Of a stretch of 64,000 bases of DNA, positions 48,697 to 59,780 are shown one piece after another. Both the position numbers and the translations under genes were made by a program. Position 1 is the stretch's first letter. Each line of letters opens with the position of its first letter. The stretch lies in contig NW_024881321.1 of NCBI RefSeq assembly GCF_018691265.1, positions 21,178,198 through 21,242,197 of the forward strand. Direction: 5' to 3'. This DNA is from Tyto alba (Eukaryota > Chordata > Aves > Strigiformes > Tytonidae). The notes below the pieces were generated by a model that had not been told where the DNA came from, did no database searches, and worked only from the letters and a program-made list of their open reading frames with translations.

Positions 48697-49578
48697 TGGT
48701 GGGCTGACCTTGTCTGGCTGCCAGATACCCATGCAGCTGATCTCTTACTCAACAGGACAGGGAGGAGCAGGTAAGATGTAAAAGCTTGTGGGTCATGCTA
48801 AAGACAGTAAGATCACTTACCAAATACCCTCTAGGGTAGAACAGACTTGACTTTGAAAAGAATAATTTACTGCCAGTTAAAACAGACTTGGATGGTGGGA
48901 GACAAAGACAGAAACTAAAACAGCTTTTCCTACTCCCACCATTTTTTCCTGGGCTCAATTTATTCTTTCATTCCCAATTCCTTTACCTTCACCTCCCCTG
49001 CCCTGCAAGGCACAGAGGGGAATGAATGGGGGGGTGTCAGTTCATAACAGCTCCTCTTTGTCACTCCTTCCTTCTTACACTTTTCCCCTGCTCCAGTGTA
49101 AAGCCCTTTTGACAAACTGCAGTTTGTCAGAATAAACCCGAAGAGTAAGTCTCCATTGGCTGCAGCACCTGGCAGGAGAACTTGCTCCTTCATGGCCTCT
49201 TCATGGACTGCAGCTCCCTTCAGGAAATATCCACCTGCTCCACCATGGTCCACTTCATGGGACTTAGGGGAATCTCTGCTCCAGCACTTGGAGCGCCTCC
49301 TCCCCCTCCTTCCTTTCTAACTTTGGTGTTCACAGGGTTGCTTCTCATGCTTTTAGTTTTCTTCGTGTCTCAGTGCTTGTGCCATGTTTGCCCCTTCCTA
49401 AATATGCCTTCCCAGACATACCCATGGCTGTGGGGCCGAGCCGTGCCCTGCGGTGGGTGGGTTGGAGCCGGCTGGAACCGGCTGTGTCTGGCCCAGGGCA
49501 GCCCCAGCTGCTCCTCACAGAAGCCACCCTGCAGCCCGCCCACCCGCTACCAAAACCTTGCCACCTACACACAATACA
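48697..49578 (-). mobile_element. LTR of the GC-rich ERV family (882 bp)
   Basis: It runs from TGGTGGGCTGACCTTG (plus, 48697) to CCAAAACCTTGCCAC…CAATACA (49578). The internal order matches 14607-15567: AGATAAAG-like block, CAGACTTG, CCCACCATT…CCTGGGCTCAATT, GCAGCTCC units, GAGCCGTGCCCTGCGGTGGGTGGG. The frames of up to 137 codons inside are not supported as genes. The ends lack a clear target duplication. Confidence 0.8.
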
Positions 49579-52500
49579 GCTACCTGCAACTGTAACTTAA
49601 ATAAGTGGATTAGTTTTAAGAGGAAAGAGAGCAAGAGCAGAGGTTCAATGTAAGTTGGTCATTATGATCAGAGGAGCTCTTTTCTCAGGGAGGGGTAATT
49701 TGTCATATGTAAAGTAAATAAGAACACCACAGACACAGCAGTATCTGGCAGCTTACAGCTGTAGACAGCACCATCAGAGACTGATTTCTGGTAAAGGACA
49801 AAATGAAGTTTTCAATCAGTACTTTTCTACTCTTTTTAATACATTAAATAGAAGTGACAGAAGAAAAGCAGGATAAGGTTCAAAAAAGGAGAAAACCCCC
49901 TTGAGATAGTAAAAACAACTTTCAAGTAATTTCCTTGGCACAATGAAAAAACTTCTTCTTTTGAAATCTTATAAAGTGTATGATGACTTTTTGAAGTTAG
50001 TTATTTCTCTAAGTGGTACCTTACTTTCATATCCTCTGTAATAGCTGTTAATCAAAACAGTATGCAGAAGGGAACCATGTAGGAAGTAGCAGATATAGCA
50101 AATGCTCTTTGCAAATAGCAAGAATAAGAAGGTCTGATGGTATGAACAGAAAAAAAGCAGAGAGACTGCAAACAGGTAAAAAAACAGATATGTACTAAAT
50201 AAACAAGTGGTAATGTGAAAGTAGATGGTACAGTTTAAGATGTCTTGAAGTTCTGGTTTTCTGTCAAAAGCAGACTGAGAATGAGAAAGGAATGCTTTCA
50301 TTTTTTTGAAAGTCAATCTTCTTTTCTTTGCAGCTTCACTGATATCTGCATTGAAAAAGGAAAGATTAGAATTTTATTTTTCAAAACACTTATAAAAAAT
50401 AAGAATATTATCAGCCTGTTAGTAGAACATATTTGAAAATTCAATACATATATGGAAATATTGTTCCTTTAAAAATACTTCTAGCAGTCTATGATGATCA
50501 CTTTTGACTCAAGTAATTAGCAACATATTCAAAACAAAGACCTTGATCCTCAAACAACATTGATTTTGTTTTAAAAAACATTGATTTATGTAGCTTAATA
50601 TTAATTTTGCATTTACTATCTTCAGTATTCATTTATTATTTTAATTCATCAAATTTGTAACTGATTATAACATTCCGTAAAATTTACTTTTCTATTAAGT
50701 TTTTACACCTCATTAGAATAGTAAGCAATGACGGATAATATGAACTAGAGGGGTCAACAGAATTATTTTTTTTTTTAGAAGAAACAAGGAAAAACTTAAA
50801 ATAAGAAAAATTTTACTAGTGTAATTTCTTAACATTAAAACACTACAAGTGTATGAGTAAATTGCCTCTGACATTTATTCTTAGAATGTCATTAGGCTTA
50901 AAATATTCCACTTGTCTATGTTACATTGCATTTCCTTCAGTGGTTCTGACTTGTTAAACTGGGTTAGTGATCTTTCCTTGTCTGCTACCTTCTTCTTTTT
51001 TCTTCTCCAAGATCCTAATATATTTTACTGAGCTACTTGGTTTTTGGATTTCTGGTACAACCTCTGTCCACCTGCTTGATCTGTTCACTATCCAACCCTG
51101 CCCTTTGCACTTAGAATAAGAGTGGTCTGGATTCTCTGGTAAGAGTTTATGGAAATTAGTTCTATGTTACATCATGCACTCCATCAGGGTATCAGAATTC
51201 TTCAGTACAGCTTTACATGAAATCTTATTGATCACTGAAATAATTGACAGAGGGGAAATGTTTGCATTTATGCTGGTGATCATAGTCTCATGACACTTAA
51301 CCTGATCAGATTGAACAGGAGTTAATTAAAAGAGTCAATAGTATCCTTCTTTCCCAACTGTTTATTATCTGTATTGCAACAAAATGAATAAAAAATAGAG
51401 TTCTGACAGTAATTACAAAGAGTTGGGGGGGAGGGGGGAACAGAAAAAAATACAAAAACAAGGGAGACAGAATGGAAAATGTGAGCATCACAGCTTGATA
51501 CTGACCATCTCTTCTTGTAGCATAATTTAAATCAAATATAAAGTAATAAGTAAAGAAGATAAAATAAATTATATATTTGATCAAAGAAAATGGTATAATC
51601 TTTTAGTTTAAACATTTCAGACCCAGTGTCTAAAGCAAAGATGTACTTCAAGTGCCTAGGTTAGTTAGATATAATCATGGATTTTCTTAAATTCCTAGAG
51701 ATGACAAGGGTCTCTTCTTACAGCCCTGGAAATCCCATGTTCCCCTGTCTGCCAAAGGCTTCCTGTGTTGTCTTCAAATAACAAACAGCTCTGTGACTGA
51801 TTTCATCATGCAAAAAGTGTGTACAGAAATACAATGATGTGAAAACCAAAAGAATGTGTATGGAAGAATAAATATAAGTCTCTTACTTAAATAGACTGCA
51901 GTGAATATTTAAATTGTGTATGATGGAGAAGAATTAAGCAAGACTGAGCAGTTTATCAACGTCCTCTCCAGAGTGAATATATACTAGGCTTTTGTTATAT
52001 AAAAGCTTCATTATTGGAATGGGGGATTTATCAGTGTCAAATCTTCCTCCATTATTTTTTTTCAGAAGTGCCTACATATATAAGATCCTTTATTTTTAGA
52101 TTACCAATGCGTATTCCTGTACAGCTAAATAGAAAAGGGAGAGGAACTGACCTGACTCTGAAGCCAGCTAGAATAAACTGTATTACTTCCATGCCCTGTT
52201 AATCTTGTCAAGTGAATTTGTTGTGGACAGTTAGTTTCAACTGTCTAAAACCTTGGGATATATGTTCTGGTTTCCTGTATACATTCCGTGTCAGTGATGG
52301 TGTAGCCCTGCCCTTCCTCTGGATTTTCATTCATAGGCATGAAACATAGGGGCTGGTTTATGTTACAGATCCGTTTATAGCACATTCTGCACTTTCAGCC
52401 TTTACATTTGTAATCTTTTTCTACGTAGGTCTTATCTTTTTCACAGGAAATTGCAAACAATTTGGGTTTTAACAGTGAGCATCTTATGCCTCTGTAAACA

Positions 52501-52948
52501 TTTCCCAGACTTGCACAACAGCCTGCATCTGAGGCACCTTATCTGTGTCCTCAAGTCAACTGCACAGCTATGAGATAAGCAGAGTGGCAACAAAATTTAC
52601 AACTACAGACATGGTTATATGACATGATGATCTCACAAAATCTTCTCATCCCAAATACCTTCCTGATGTTCTTAACACCATAATAATGTTCATCATGTAA
52701 AAGGATGAAAGAGATCTTGTGATATCTAAGACTGTTGTTTGGCTTAAAGGTACCCCAACCTTTTTTCCTCTCAGATAGGAGGACATTGCATATATTGACA
52801 TGTAGCAAATCCTCAAACAAAGGGATGTCACAAAGCATGATCTTCCTGTGCAAAGATCACACCAGTTGGTCATGTAGCTCTTTTGCTCTGCTTAACAATT
52901 CTGCATTTCTAAGATCCTTCAGGGCTGTAAGAACTGCGTGACTGCCAG
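49579..52948. other. AT-rich DNA, no gene recognised
   Basis: Short stop-bounded frames only. Pyrimidine-AG acceptor-like sites occur (for example before 50332), but with no coding frame to attach them to. Confidence 0.5.

Positions 52949-52993
<45 letters not shown>
52949..52993 (+). repeat. poly(A) run, 45 bases
   Basis: Forty-five uninterrupted A follow GACTGCCAG. No AATAAA signal lies just upstream and I recognise no gene body before it, so a retroposed mRNA is not supported. CR1 elements do not make poly(A) tails. Confidence 0.95.
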
Positions 52994-52995
<2 letters not shown>

Positions 52996-53358
52996 ACAAA
53001 CCCAAAACAGATTATTGTTGCTGTTATTTAAATCAACTAAATAGCACTGCTTTTTGTCTATAATTCTGGAATGGGGGACAGGCTACACAGGGTGTCATCT
53101 TCTACCCTAGTGGGAGACACGTTCACTGGCCCAACAGGTTCAGAAAAGCAGTTCACATGTAAGAAATCTTGTGGTCCCCTAGGTCCCTTGCTAACAAGAT
53201 GCTTGCAGTGATGCAACATTCATTAGCTTTATTAATTAGAGCTTTTGTTGAAAACGTTGTTTTCTGTTTTGTTAGGCTATAAGCCAAGGCCTCAGAAGTA
53301 ACAGCCCCCATGAGCCACCACTGTTCTGTCTGCTACTTCTCTGTGCCTGAAAATCATC

Positions 53359-54000
53359 GTGGTCTTTCAGCTCTGCAACAGCCTCATTGCCCTTACTGAT
53401 CTACTTGGTCTTTCTGTTGTGTCTGTGATCTCTAAGAGAATAGGGCTGCGGGCTGCGTTGCAAAGCCCATGTCTTCCTGCTTTTGCAGTATTTGTTCTCT
53501 ACCAAGACGGTCTTGACTGCATGGTCTATCTTCTGCCTTTTCTTTGCAGCATTGCTCTGAGGGTAAAGAAGCACATATGTCACCAGCCTGCACTCTACGA
53601 TGGTCCTGGAAGATCCCCCACAACCAGGGGGAAAGGGAGTGCCCCCCTCAATACACTCTGTGTGACACCTCAAAATGCATCATCTGGTTTGCATAGGCTT
53701 TTCTGGGAAGCCCTTAAGAATGTTTTCTTAATGTCTTTACACGCATGTTCTTCTGAAGTAGGAATTTTTACAGAGAGTGTTGCCTGTGCATGTTCTTCTA
53801 AAGTAGTCTTTTTTACAGACATTGTTGTCTGTGTCTTGAAGCACTGTGCAAAGCCCAAAGTCTGCCCCAGTAATACTGCATGGGCACCCTATATCTGGCT
53901 GCAGCCAGATACAGGGACTTCCCAGTCCAGTTTACAGGACTGGTCTCTTCTTTACAAGTGTCAGGGATTGTGCTGGAGAGGTCCTCAGTGGGTCTCCTAG
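53359..54000 (+). other. longest open frame in the window, unassigned (about 213 codons)
   Basis: The frame opens at a GTG; the first convincing ATG is near 53521, which would give about 160 codons. The peptide has a hydrophobic, cysteine-rich first half and a 15-residue internal duplication (ACSSEVGIFTESV / ACSSKVVFFTDIV) coming from a 45-bp DNA repeat at 53744 and 53789. I recognise no protein family, and it has no codon pattern I could call selective. The local sequence is less AT-rich than its surroundings, which lowers the stop frequency. It could be chance, ERV-derived, or an unrecognised exon. Confidence 0.25.
53744..53833 (+). repeat. 45-bp tandem duplication
   Basis: CATGTTCTTCTGAAGTAG… at 53744 and CATGTTCTTCTAAAGTAG… at 53789 begin adjacent 45-base units with scattered differences, in phase with the open frame at 53359-54000. 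Confidence 0.85.
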
Positions 54001-54027
54001 GTGGGGTCCATAGCCTTTGGGCATGTT

Positions 54028-54029
<2 letters not shown>

Positions 54030-54060
<31 letters not shown>
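54030..54060 (+). repeat. (CA)n dinucleotide microsatellite, about 15 units
   Basis: An uninterrupted CA run; a likely polymorphic marker. Confidence 0.97.
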
Positions 54061-54062
<2 letters not shown>

Positions 54063-54216
54063 TTGGCACCCCTCCACCCTCTCCAAGTTAATTCCACCCC
54101 TGAAACATCAAGGCTTGTTCTTAAGCCTCATAGAGTGGGGGACCCTGAACCTCCCTTTTACTTTTGATTAACTATTTTGCATTCACATTTAAACTTCAGT
54201 GATTTTTTTCATTAGC

Positions 54217-54908
54217 TGTTATGAAAGAATGTGTCCTTCCTTTTCTGATGTCCTTCTGGGTACACTGGTAGGGGCAGCTGTTCCTGACAGGAAGTTACAA
54301 GTCAGCATGAAAACTCATGAGGCATGACACTGTGGAAAATGGAAGCTCCCTGCCACAGAATGGTGTTTGAAACCACATGGCAAACATGGTGTTGTACATG
54401 GGAGGTGCTTCCTGCTCTTCCAGAAGTTGGGTAGAAGTTGTCCCTATACTACCTACTCCCTGCTACTCCTCAGAAGACAGTGAGGAAGACTATTAATGAC
54501 CAGCAGAGGACCTCTGTCCAACATAACAATGCATGCATTAGAGACATTTCCATATGATAATGACTTCCAGGAAATGAATATGTTAATCATTACCCTCCCC
54601 TCTTTGTATTCAAATCAATCATTAAAGTTTACCAATGATTTTTGTAGAATAAGAATATAGGTAAGGTGAGGTAACTGAAAGCCAATCAATATAGAGGTCA
54701 AATTAAGAAGCAAGCATTCTATGCATTTAATTGATCTTATGTAACCATGACTCTGCTGAAAAAGTATATAAATTTGTTGTGCTTTGTATCTGTTCTTGAA
54801 CATGTCTTTGGTGGAGCTATGCCCCATGTTCCCCAGCGCTGGAATAAAGAAGTGCCTGCTTATCTGCTTTGTGTAGATAAGTTCAATTCACGATTGTGAC
54901 TGCTAACA
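54217..54908 (+). mobile_element. ERV1-like solo LTR (692 bp)
   Basis: It begins TGTTATG and ends CTAACA, so the termini form a perfect 5-bp inverted repeat (TGTTA/TAACA). A TATA box (GTATATAAAT, about 54764-54773) is followed by CCCCATGTTCCCCAGCGCTGG and an AATAAA signal (54843-54848) with a T/G-rich tail, an arrangement typical of class I ERV R/U5. Flanks TAGC (54213-54216) and TAAC (54909-54912) may be a 4-bp target duplication with one mismatch. No internal retroviral sequence adjoins on the right. Confidence 0.7.
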
Positions 54909-54912
54909 TAAC

Positions 54913-56400
54913 TATAAACAATATTTAAATAAATAATGGAGTAAATATTTTAGTTGAACTAATTTAATGTAATATTTAAATAATAATTTCCTAGTAAACA
55001 AATAATTTGATAAATGTTGCAATAAACTAATATTTTTATAATAAAATAAAATAAGCAATCTACATAGAAAAAATACAAAATAAGTTAAATAAATTCCTGT
55101 CCCAGAGACTATCTGGATGCACATTTGTAAGTGATGATACTGTTTGTTATTTACAGAACAGATGTCAGATTGTTCTGCAGTGTCAATAATACACTGCCTT
55201 TTCTTAGGCTTGAGTTAGGAGAGCACAGCTGCATTTATATACCTACAAATAAGGATTCGTGATTTCAAACTATACTCTTCAATGGTCCTGTGATCTAAAA
55301 ATTTGTTGGCTTAATGCCAGTTGAAGAAGAGAATTCACAGTGGAGCATTCATCCATTCCTAATCTAAAAATTGTAGCATTTTGATGCATAAAACACCTGA
55401 AAAGCTATCTTAGTTTGTTTTTTGTAACTTTTCAGATCTCACATATTTGAAATTAAGGCAGATTTTATAGATGGAAACCCTGATGTTTTCTACAGGAAAG
55501 TACATAGTTTAAAATATAAAGACTGTAAAAATATTATTTATATAGAAATATTAGTTATATAGAAATGCACCAATAACACAGGATTTGGTATACTACTCTA
55601 ACACCTCTTCAGCAATGGAAAAAATACAAACTGATAGAAAAATATATCTACTTAACAGTTTGTCTGAAGGTGCACACAGTAAATCCTGTGAAGTATTCCC
55701 CTTAATTATTTTTTGTTTTCTTTTCTTTTCCCTTTGATCTGTGTCTTCTGTTCTTTTATCCCTCCAAAATCACCTGAAGGTTTTACTTTTTATACCCCGT
55801 GCTTGACTTGTTGGTTTCTATTATAGAACTCTTTCAACTAGACCTTTTCAGGATTCTAAAAATAAATCACAAGTATTATCTACATTATAAATACATGCAA
55901 GCATTGTATTTTCTGCAGAAATCAACTCTATCATTTATTTTCATAAATATTCAAGAAAAAAAGAGATTTCTCAAACTGCTATGAGTACCTACTTTATGAC
56001 TCATATTATAAATAATTATTTACATAAATTTAATAAAATACTTTTTTATGTCAAGAAAAGATCTTAAACTTATTTTTACTGCATAAAGCAGGTCAAAGCA
56101 CTTATAAGAAAATAATTTTTTTTTGGTTTGTTTTATTTTTCATTTTTATATCAGGACAGCTTTTACTCTTTCTTCAACAGCTGTTCTATTTCCATATACT
56201 TGTGTACACTTTGCTTCTGAGAAACAACTACAGTCAGTTGGACAGTTTTTTCATAGTGAGTTTGAAATACACTTAGACTTTAATTGAAACTTTATATTTA
56301 AACTTCATTGACGGTTTACTTCGAGGGTATATGCACTTGCTAAAATAATCAATACTACTTGTGGAAAAAAAAAATTTAAAAAGTGTAATTTTGTTCAATC
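54913..56400. other. AT-rich DNA, no gene recognised
   Basis: Strongly AT-rich, with frames under 75 codons. No repeat ends were recognised. Confidence 0.5.
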
Positions 56401-56406
56401 ATATTG

Positions 56407-56941
56407 TGTTGGAGAATGGCTCAGAGACAAGGGTCCTGAGCCCACCGAGCAATTGTATGATCAGAGCCTGCTCTAGCTGCTGTTGCTGGGCCTCACTAGG
56501 GTTTGCCTGCAGCTGCTCGCAGCTGCTGATACAGGAGGAATGTCAAGGACGCTTCAGCCCTGTGTACCGTGGTGTGTCGAAAACAGGTTAAGGGGAATTA
56601 GGAATAGTGGTCTGAGAAACCTAGTGTTATGGTAACGGTGGTCTGAGAAACACTGTGTTATGGTACTGTCGTGTATCGAAAACAAGTCAACAGGAATCAG
56701 AAATAGTAGCATGAGAAACTTAGTGTTATGAGAAGCTTGGGCTGTAAGCTAACTGCAAGTAGGTGGACCGTGCGAATACGACCTTTAGAGCTTAAGCCAA
56801 TCAGCTAGTGACTAGTAGGCATAATAATTATCATTGTCTGTATAAATATATGTACCCTGGACCAATAAAGAGACATGTTGATTGATGCTCTATCTCCCAC
56901 ACTGAACCCGTCTCGGTGTGTTGTTCGTCCGCGGCTCCGCA
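56407..56941 (+). mobile_element. solo ERVK-type LTR, copy 2 (535 bp)
   Basis: It has perfect 6-bp target duplications ATATTG at 56401-56406 and 56942-56947. It begins TGTTGGAGAATGG and ends GGCTCCGCA. TATAAATATA (56841-56850) and AATAAA (56864-56869) mark the promoter and polyadenylation signal. It is the same length as, and about 96% identical by hand count to, the minus-strand copy at 9860-10394. No internal region remains. Confidence 0.95.
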
Positions 56942-56947
56942 ATATTG

Positions 56948-58289
56948 TAGGCTGAACCTAAATAAAAGCTCTCCGTATCCCTGAACAAGTACAAAAAGTA
57001 GCTGAGTCCACTCTTCAGAGACACGGGAGGCATGAGCAAGAACTCTCTTTTCAATAACCTCTTCACCTCTAGTGTTTATGATGCCACACTTTCTATGCAG
57101 AGATATATGTGGATGAATCCACAAAACCTGGAGGACAGGGAGAGGGGAGGGGGCAAGGGAGAGTATAATATTTTGGGATTAGTTATTGAAGGGTGTTCAA
57201 TACTGAAGGGTATTCAGAAAAGTGTAGTTATTTATTAACACTTTGTAAGTGTCTAGAATTGTGTTTTATCTCTTGGATTGCTGATAGTAATCCTGAATGT
57301 ATGGTTCATTGATTGATGGCTAAATATATGACATGATGAACAGATGAAATTTATTAATCTGTCCAGATTTTAGTTAAAGCACGTGAGCTGAGATGCTTTT
57401 CCTGGCAATAAACCTGGTAGCAAAATACTTAGTAGACCTAACTCAGGTAAAAGTGATTTATTTGAATTTACTTACTTCAAATGGAAGGATTATTATGTAT
57501 TTTGGACTGTAATTATTTTAATTTAATCTTTTTACATTCAGAAGAACAAAAGTAGAACAAATCATTACATTTAAGCATTAGTTAAGGTCTGATCCTAAGT
57601 TTACTGAAAACTACAAAGAAACACATTTTTCAGCAGCATTTTGTTTAAGCTATAATTGCATTTATTGAAATCCCTTCTCTTACCTTATTTCATGCCTGGG
57701 TGATAAGTATAAAAGATTAATGGCCTTAATAAACTGTGAAGTAAAAACACTGGAATTTGTACAAGCAAATGCTACACACAGAGTCTATGCAAGAACAACT
57801 TCCTAATGACAGTTTTGGAATTTTTAAATGTACTATAATTTGGTTTTCTCATACATAAACCTTCTCATTACACTTTTCTGATGTTTCGCAGTCATTTTAA
57901 TACTATTTGCAATTGACACTAAAGTTAAAGACTTAAATAAAAGGTTCTGCTAAAAAAATAGACATAGCTTATAAGTGTATGCAATTTCGCAATAACTGAA
58001 TTTCTAAAGCAACTTGAAAGAGCCTTTTAATCACTCTAGACAAGACACATTGTGTATTCTACACAAGTAAATGTTAATGTACACAGAATATTTTTAATTA
58101 TGTAACTGATTGAGGTCCTTATAATTTCTGTTTGCTTAATGGAAACGTTTGAGGAGAATTAAAAGTTATATATACTAGTGTGTAGCGTTTCCATTTCTGA
58201 GAGTATAAATATAAATCACACAAACCAATACTTATACGAAAATACAAATTCTGTAAAAATTCTATTTATATAAATACACCTGTTTATGA
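56948..58289. other. AT-rich DNA, no gene recognised
   Basis: Nothing coding was recognised beyond short frames. Confidence 0.5.
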
Positions 58290-59130
58290 CTGCAAGGAAC
58301 TGAAGGAATTGATGTCTCAAACATTCCTTGACACACAAAGCCTCAAGAACAAGTTGTGGCCTTTGTGATTAGTCTGAGGAATGCTGCTGAGGGAAATGTG
58401 GAGTGTTTCGAAGGATGCACAGCTCCACTTCCTTGCTGCTGTGATGCCAGATTCCTTAGATAAGTCTCAAAATAAGGAAACATAACCTGAGTGAAACTGT
58501 ATGTTCAGACTGAGTGAAACTGTATGTTTGGGGAAAAAGACTGATAAGAGAAATAAATAACCAGCACTAGATGGACTTAAGCAAAAACTGAGGAAAAAAC
58601 AAGGGGGTAGTTGGGGTGGTGGGTGCAAACAGGACAACTTGTTCAATTGAACAGTGGGGTTGGTGCATCCCATTTCCCCTCAATGCATGTGCAAAACCCA
58701 TGCTCCACCTTTTCCTCATCTTTCATTTAAATGAGTTCGTGGAATACCTGCCTTTGTTTAGTATGCTAATCAGTTGATAAGATGAACTTTGTCTAGTATG
58801 CTAATCAGCTGATAAGATGAACTTAAAAGGCTACAGGAAACTTCTGTTGTGTGTGCACCCACCGCCCAAGAAAACCAGACCCTGGACAAGCTGGAACCTG
58901 GGGTGGTGACCAGACTATTTTCCTCTCCTTTCCTTTTATTTTATTTTCTTACTTATAGATTTATCAATATCAGACCACATTATTTACAATACTTTCCCAA
59001 CTTTAAGTTGTTTCTACAGCATGTAAAACATTTTAACCAGTCATTTGGAGTCATTTCACTTAAATTTAACCTGAGGGGATCACAGAACCTTTATGACTCC
59101 TGAGGCTCCCATTCCGTGTTGTAACAAAGA
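58290..59130 (+). mobile_element. probable ERV LTR with duplicated U3 motifs
   Basis: The block is moderately GC-rich, with two tandem duplications: a 24-bp unit (CTGAGTGAAACTGTATGTT) around 58488-58530 and a 35-bp unit at 58757-58826. It ends in a T-rich U5-like tail and CCATTCCGTGTTGTAACA (about 59110-59127). Each 35-bp unit contains ATGCTAAT and TGATAAGA, resembling octamer and GATA motifs. A TATA-like TTAAAAGG lies at 58825. The ends and family are unproven and no target duplication was found. Confidence 0.45.
58757..58826 (+). promoter_or_regulatory. 35-bp tandem duplication with GATA/octamer-like motifs
   Basis: Units begin at 58757 and 58792, each with TATGCTAATCAG(T/C)TGATAAGATG. TGATAAGA fits the WGATAR consensus. 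The repeat lies just upstream of a TATA-like TTAAAAGG, as a duplicated enhancer would. Function is inferred only from motif and position. Confidence 0.6.
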
Positions 59131-59302
59131 CCAAAGCTGGAGTGAGTGATACTTCAGATTTTCAAAAACTCTTTCTGACTACATTACTGGTATGTGTCAA
59201 CAACAGAAAAGACATTCTAAAATACTGGCTCAGCAGAACAGAAAAGCCATCCACCATTTCTACACCTTTACATTTTATAATGTTTTTGATTTTATGGCTA
59301 AT

Positions 59303-59780
59303 TGTCCTGGTTGGGGCTGGACTAGAGTTCCTGTTGGTTTGGCAGCTGGAGGAGTGCTGCAGCACACTGAGACCCCAGGGGCTCCCCAGGTCCCAGTGCC
59401 CTCACCTGTGTGTGGGGGCGGGGGGAGCACAGCTGGAGGGCTGGGCCCGGATTGGCCGATATCCCATGTCATGTGACATTGCGCTCACTATATAAAGGCG
59501 GGAGTGGGCCAGGAGGGGCTCTCACTTCTGGGAGTGTTGCTGTGGGGCCTTTGTGTTTGGGATCGTTGGACAGGAGCGGGTGGGTGGTGAGCAGCTGTAT
59601 TGTACATTACCTGCTGATACTGCTGTCAGTGTATTGTTCTGTTACTGTTATTAAACTGTTTTTATCTCAACCTGTGAGTCTCCTTTTGCCCCTCCGATTC
59701 CCTCCCCATTCCCAAGTGGGGGGAGGGTGGGTGAGCGACTGCGGGGGCGTTTAGCTGCTGAGTAGGTTCAAACGACGACA
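59303..59780 (+). mobile_element. solo ERVL LTR (478 bp), family of 7599 and 38729
   Basis: It begins TGTCCTGG and ends AACGACGACA. Flanks CTAAT (59298-59302) and CTAAA (59781-59785) are a 5-bp target duplication with one mismatch. CTATATAAAGG and ATTAAA are present in the usual places, and the LTR aligns end to end with 7599-8077. Open frames of up to 117 codons crossing it, on both strands, also appear in the other copies and reflect the GC-rich LTR. Confidence 0.92.

Noticed and set aside
50245..50436. Exon after the acceptor-like CTTCTTTTCTTTGCAG near 50331
   Set aside because: The following frame is short, AT-rich and unrecognised, and such acceptor-like sites are common by chance.
52200..52993. 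Processed pseudogene ending in the A45 run
   Set aside because: No polyadenylation signal, no recognisable coding remnant and no flanking target repeat could be found.
59142..59754. Overlapping frames of 94-117 codons
   Set aside because: They cross the ERVL LTR at 59303-59780, and the same peptides appear from the LTRs at 7599 and 38729.
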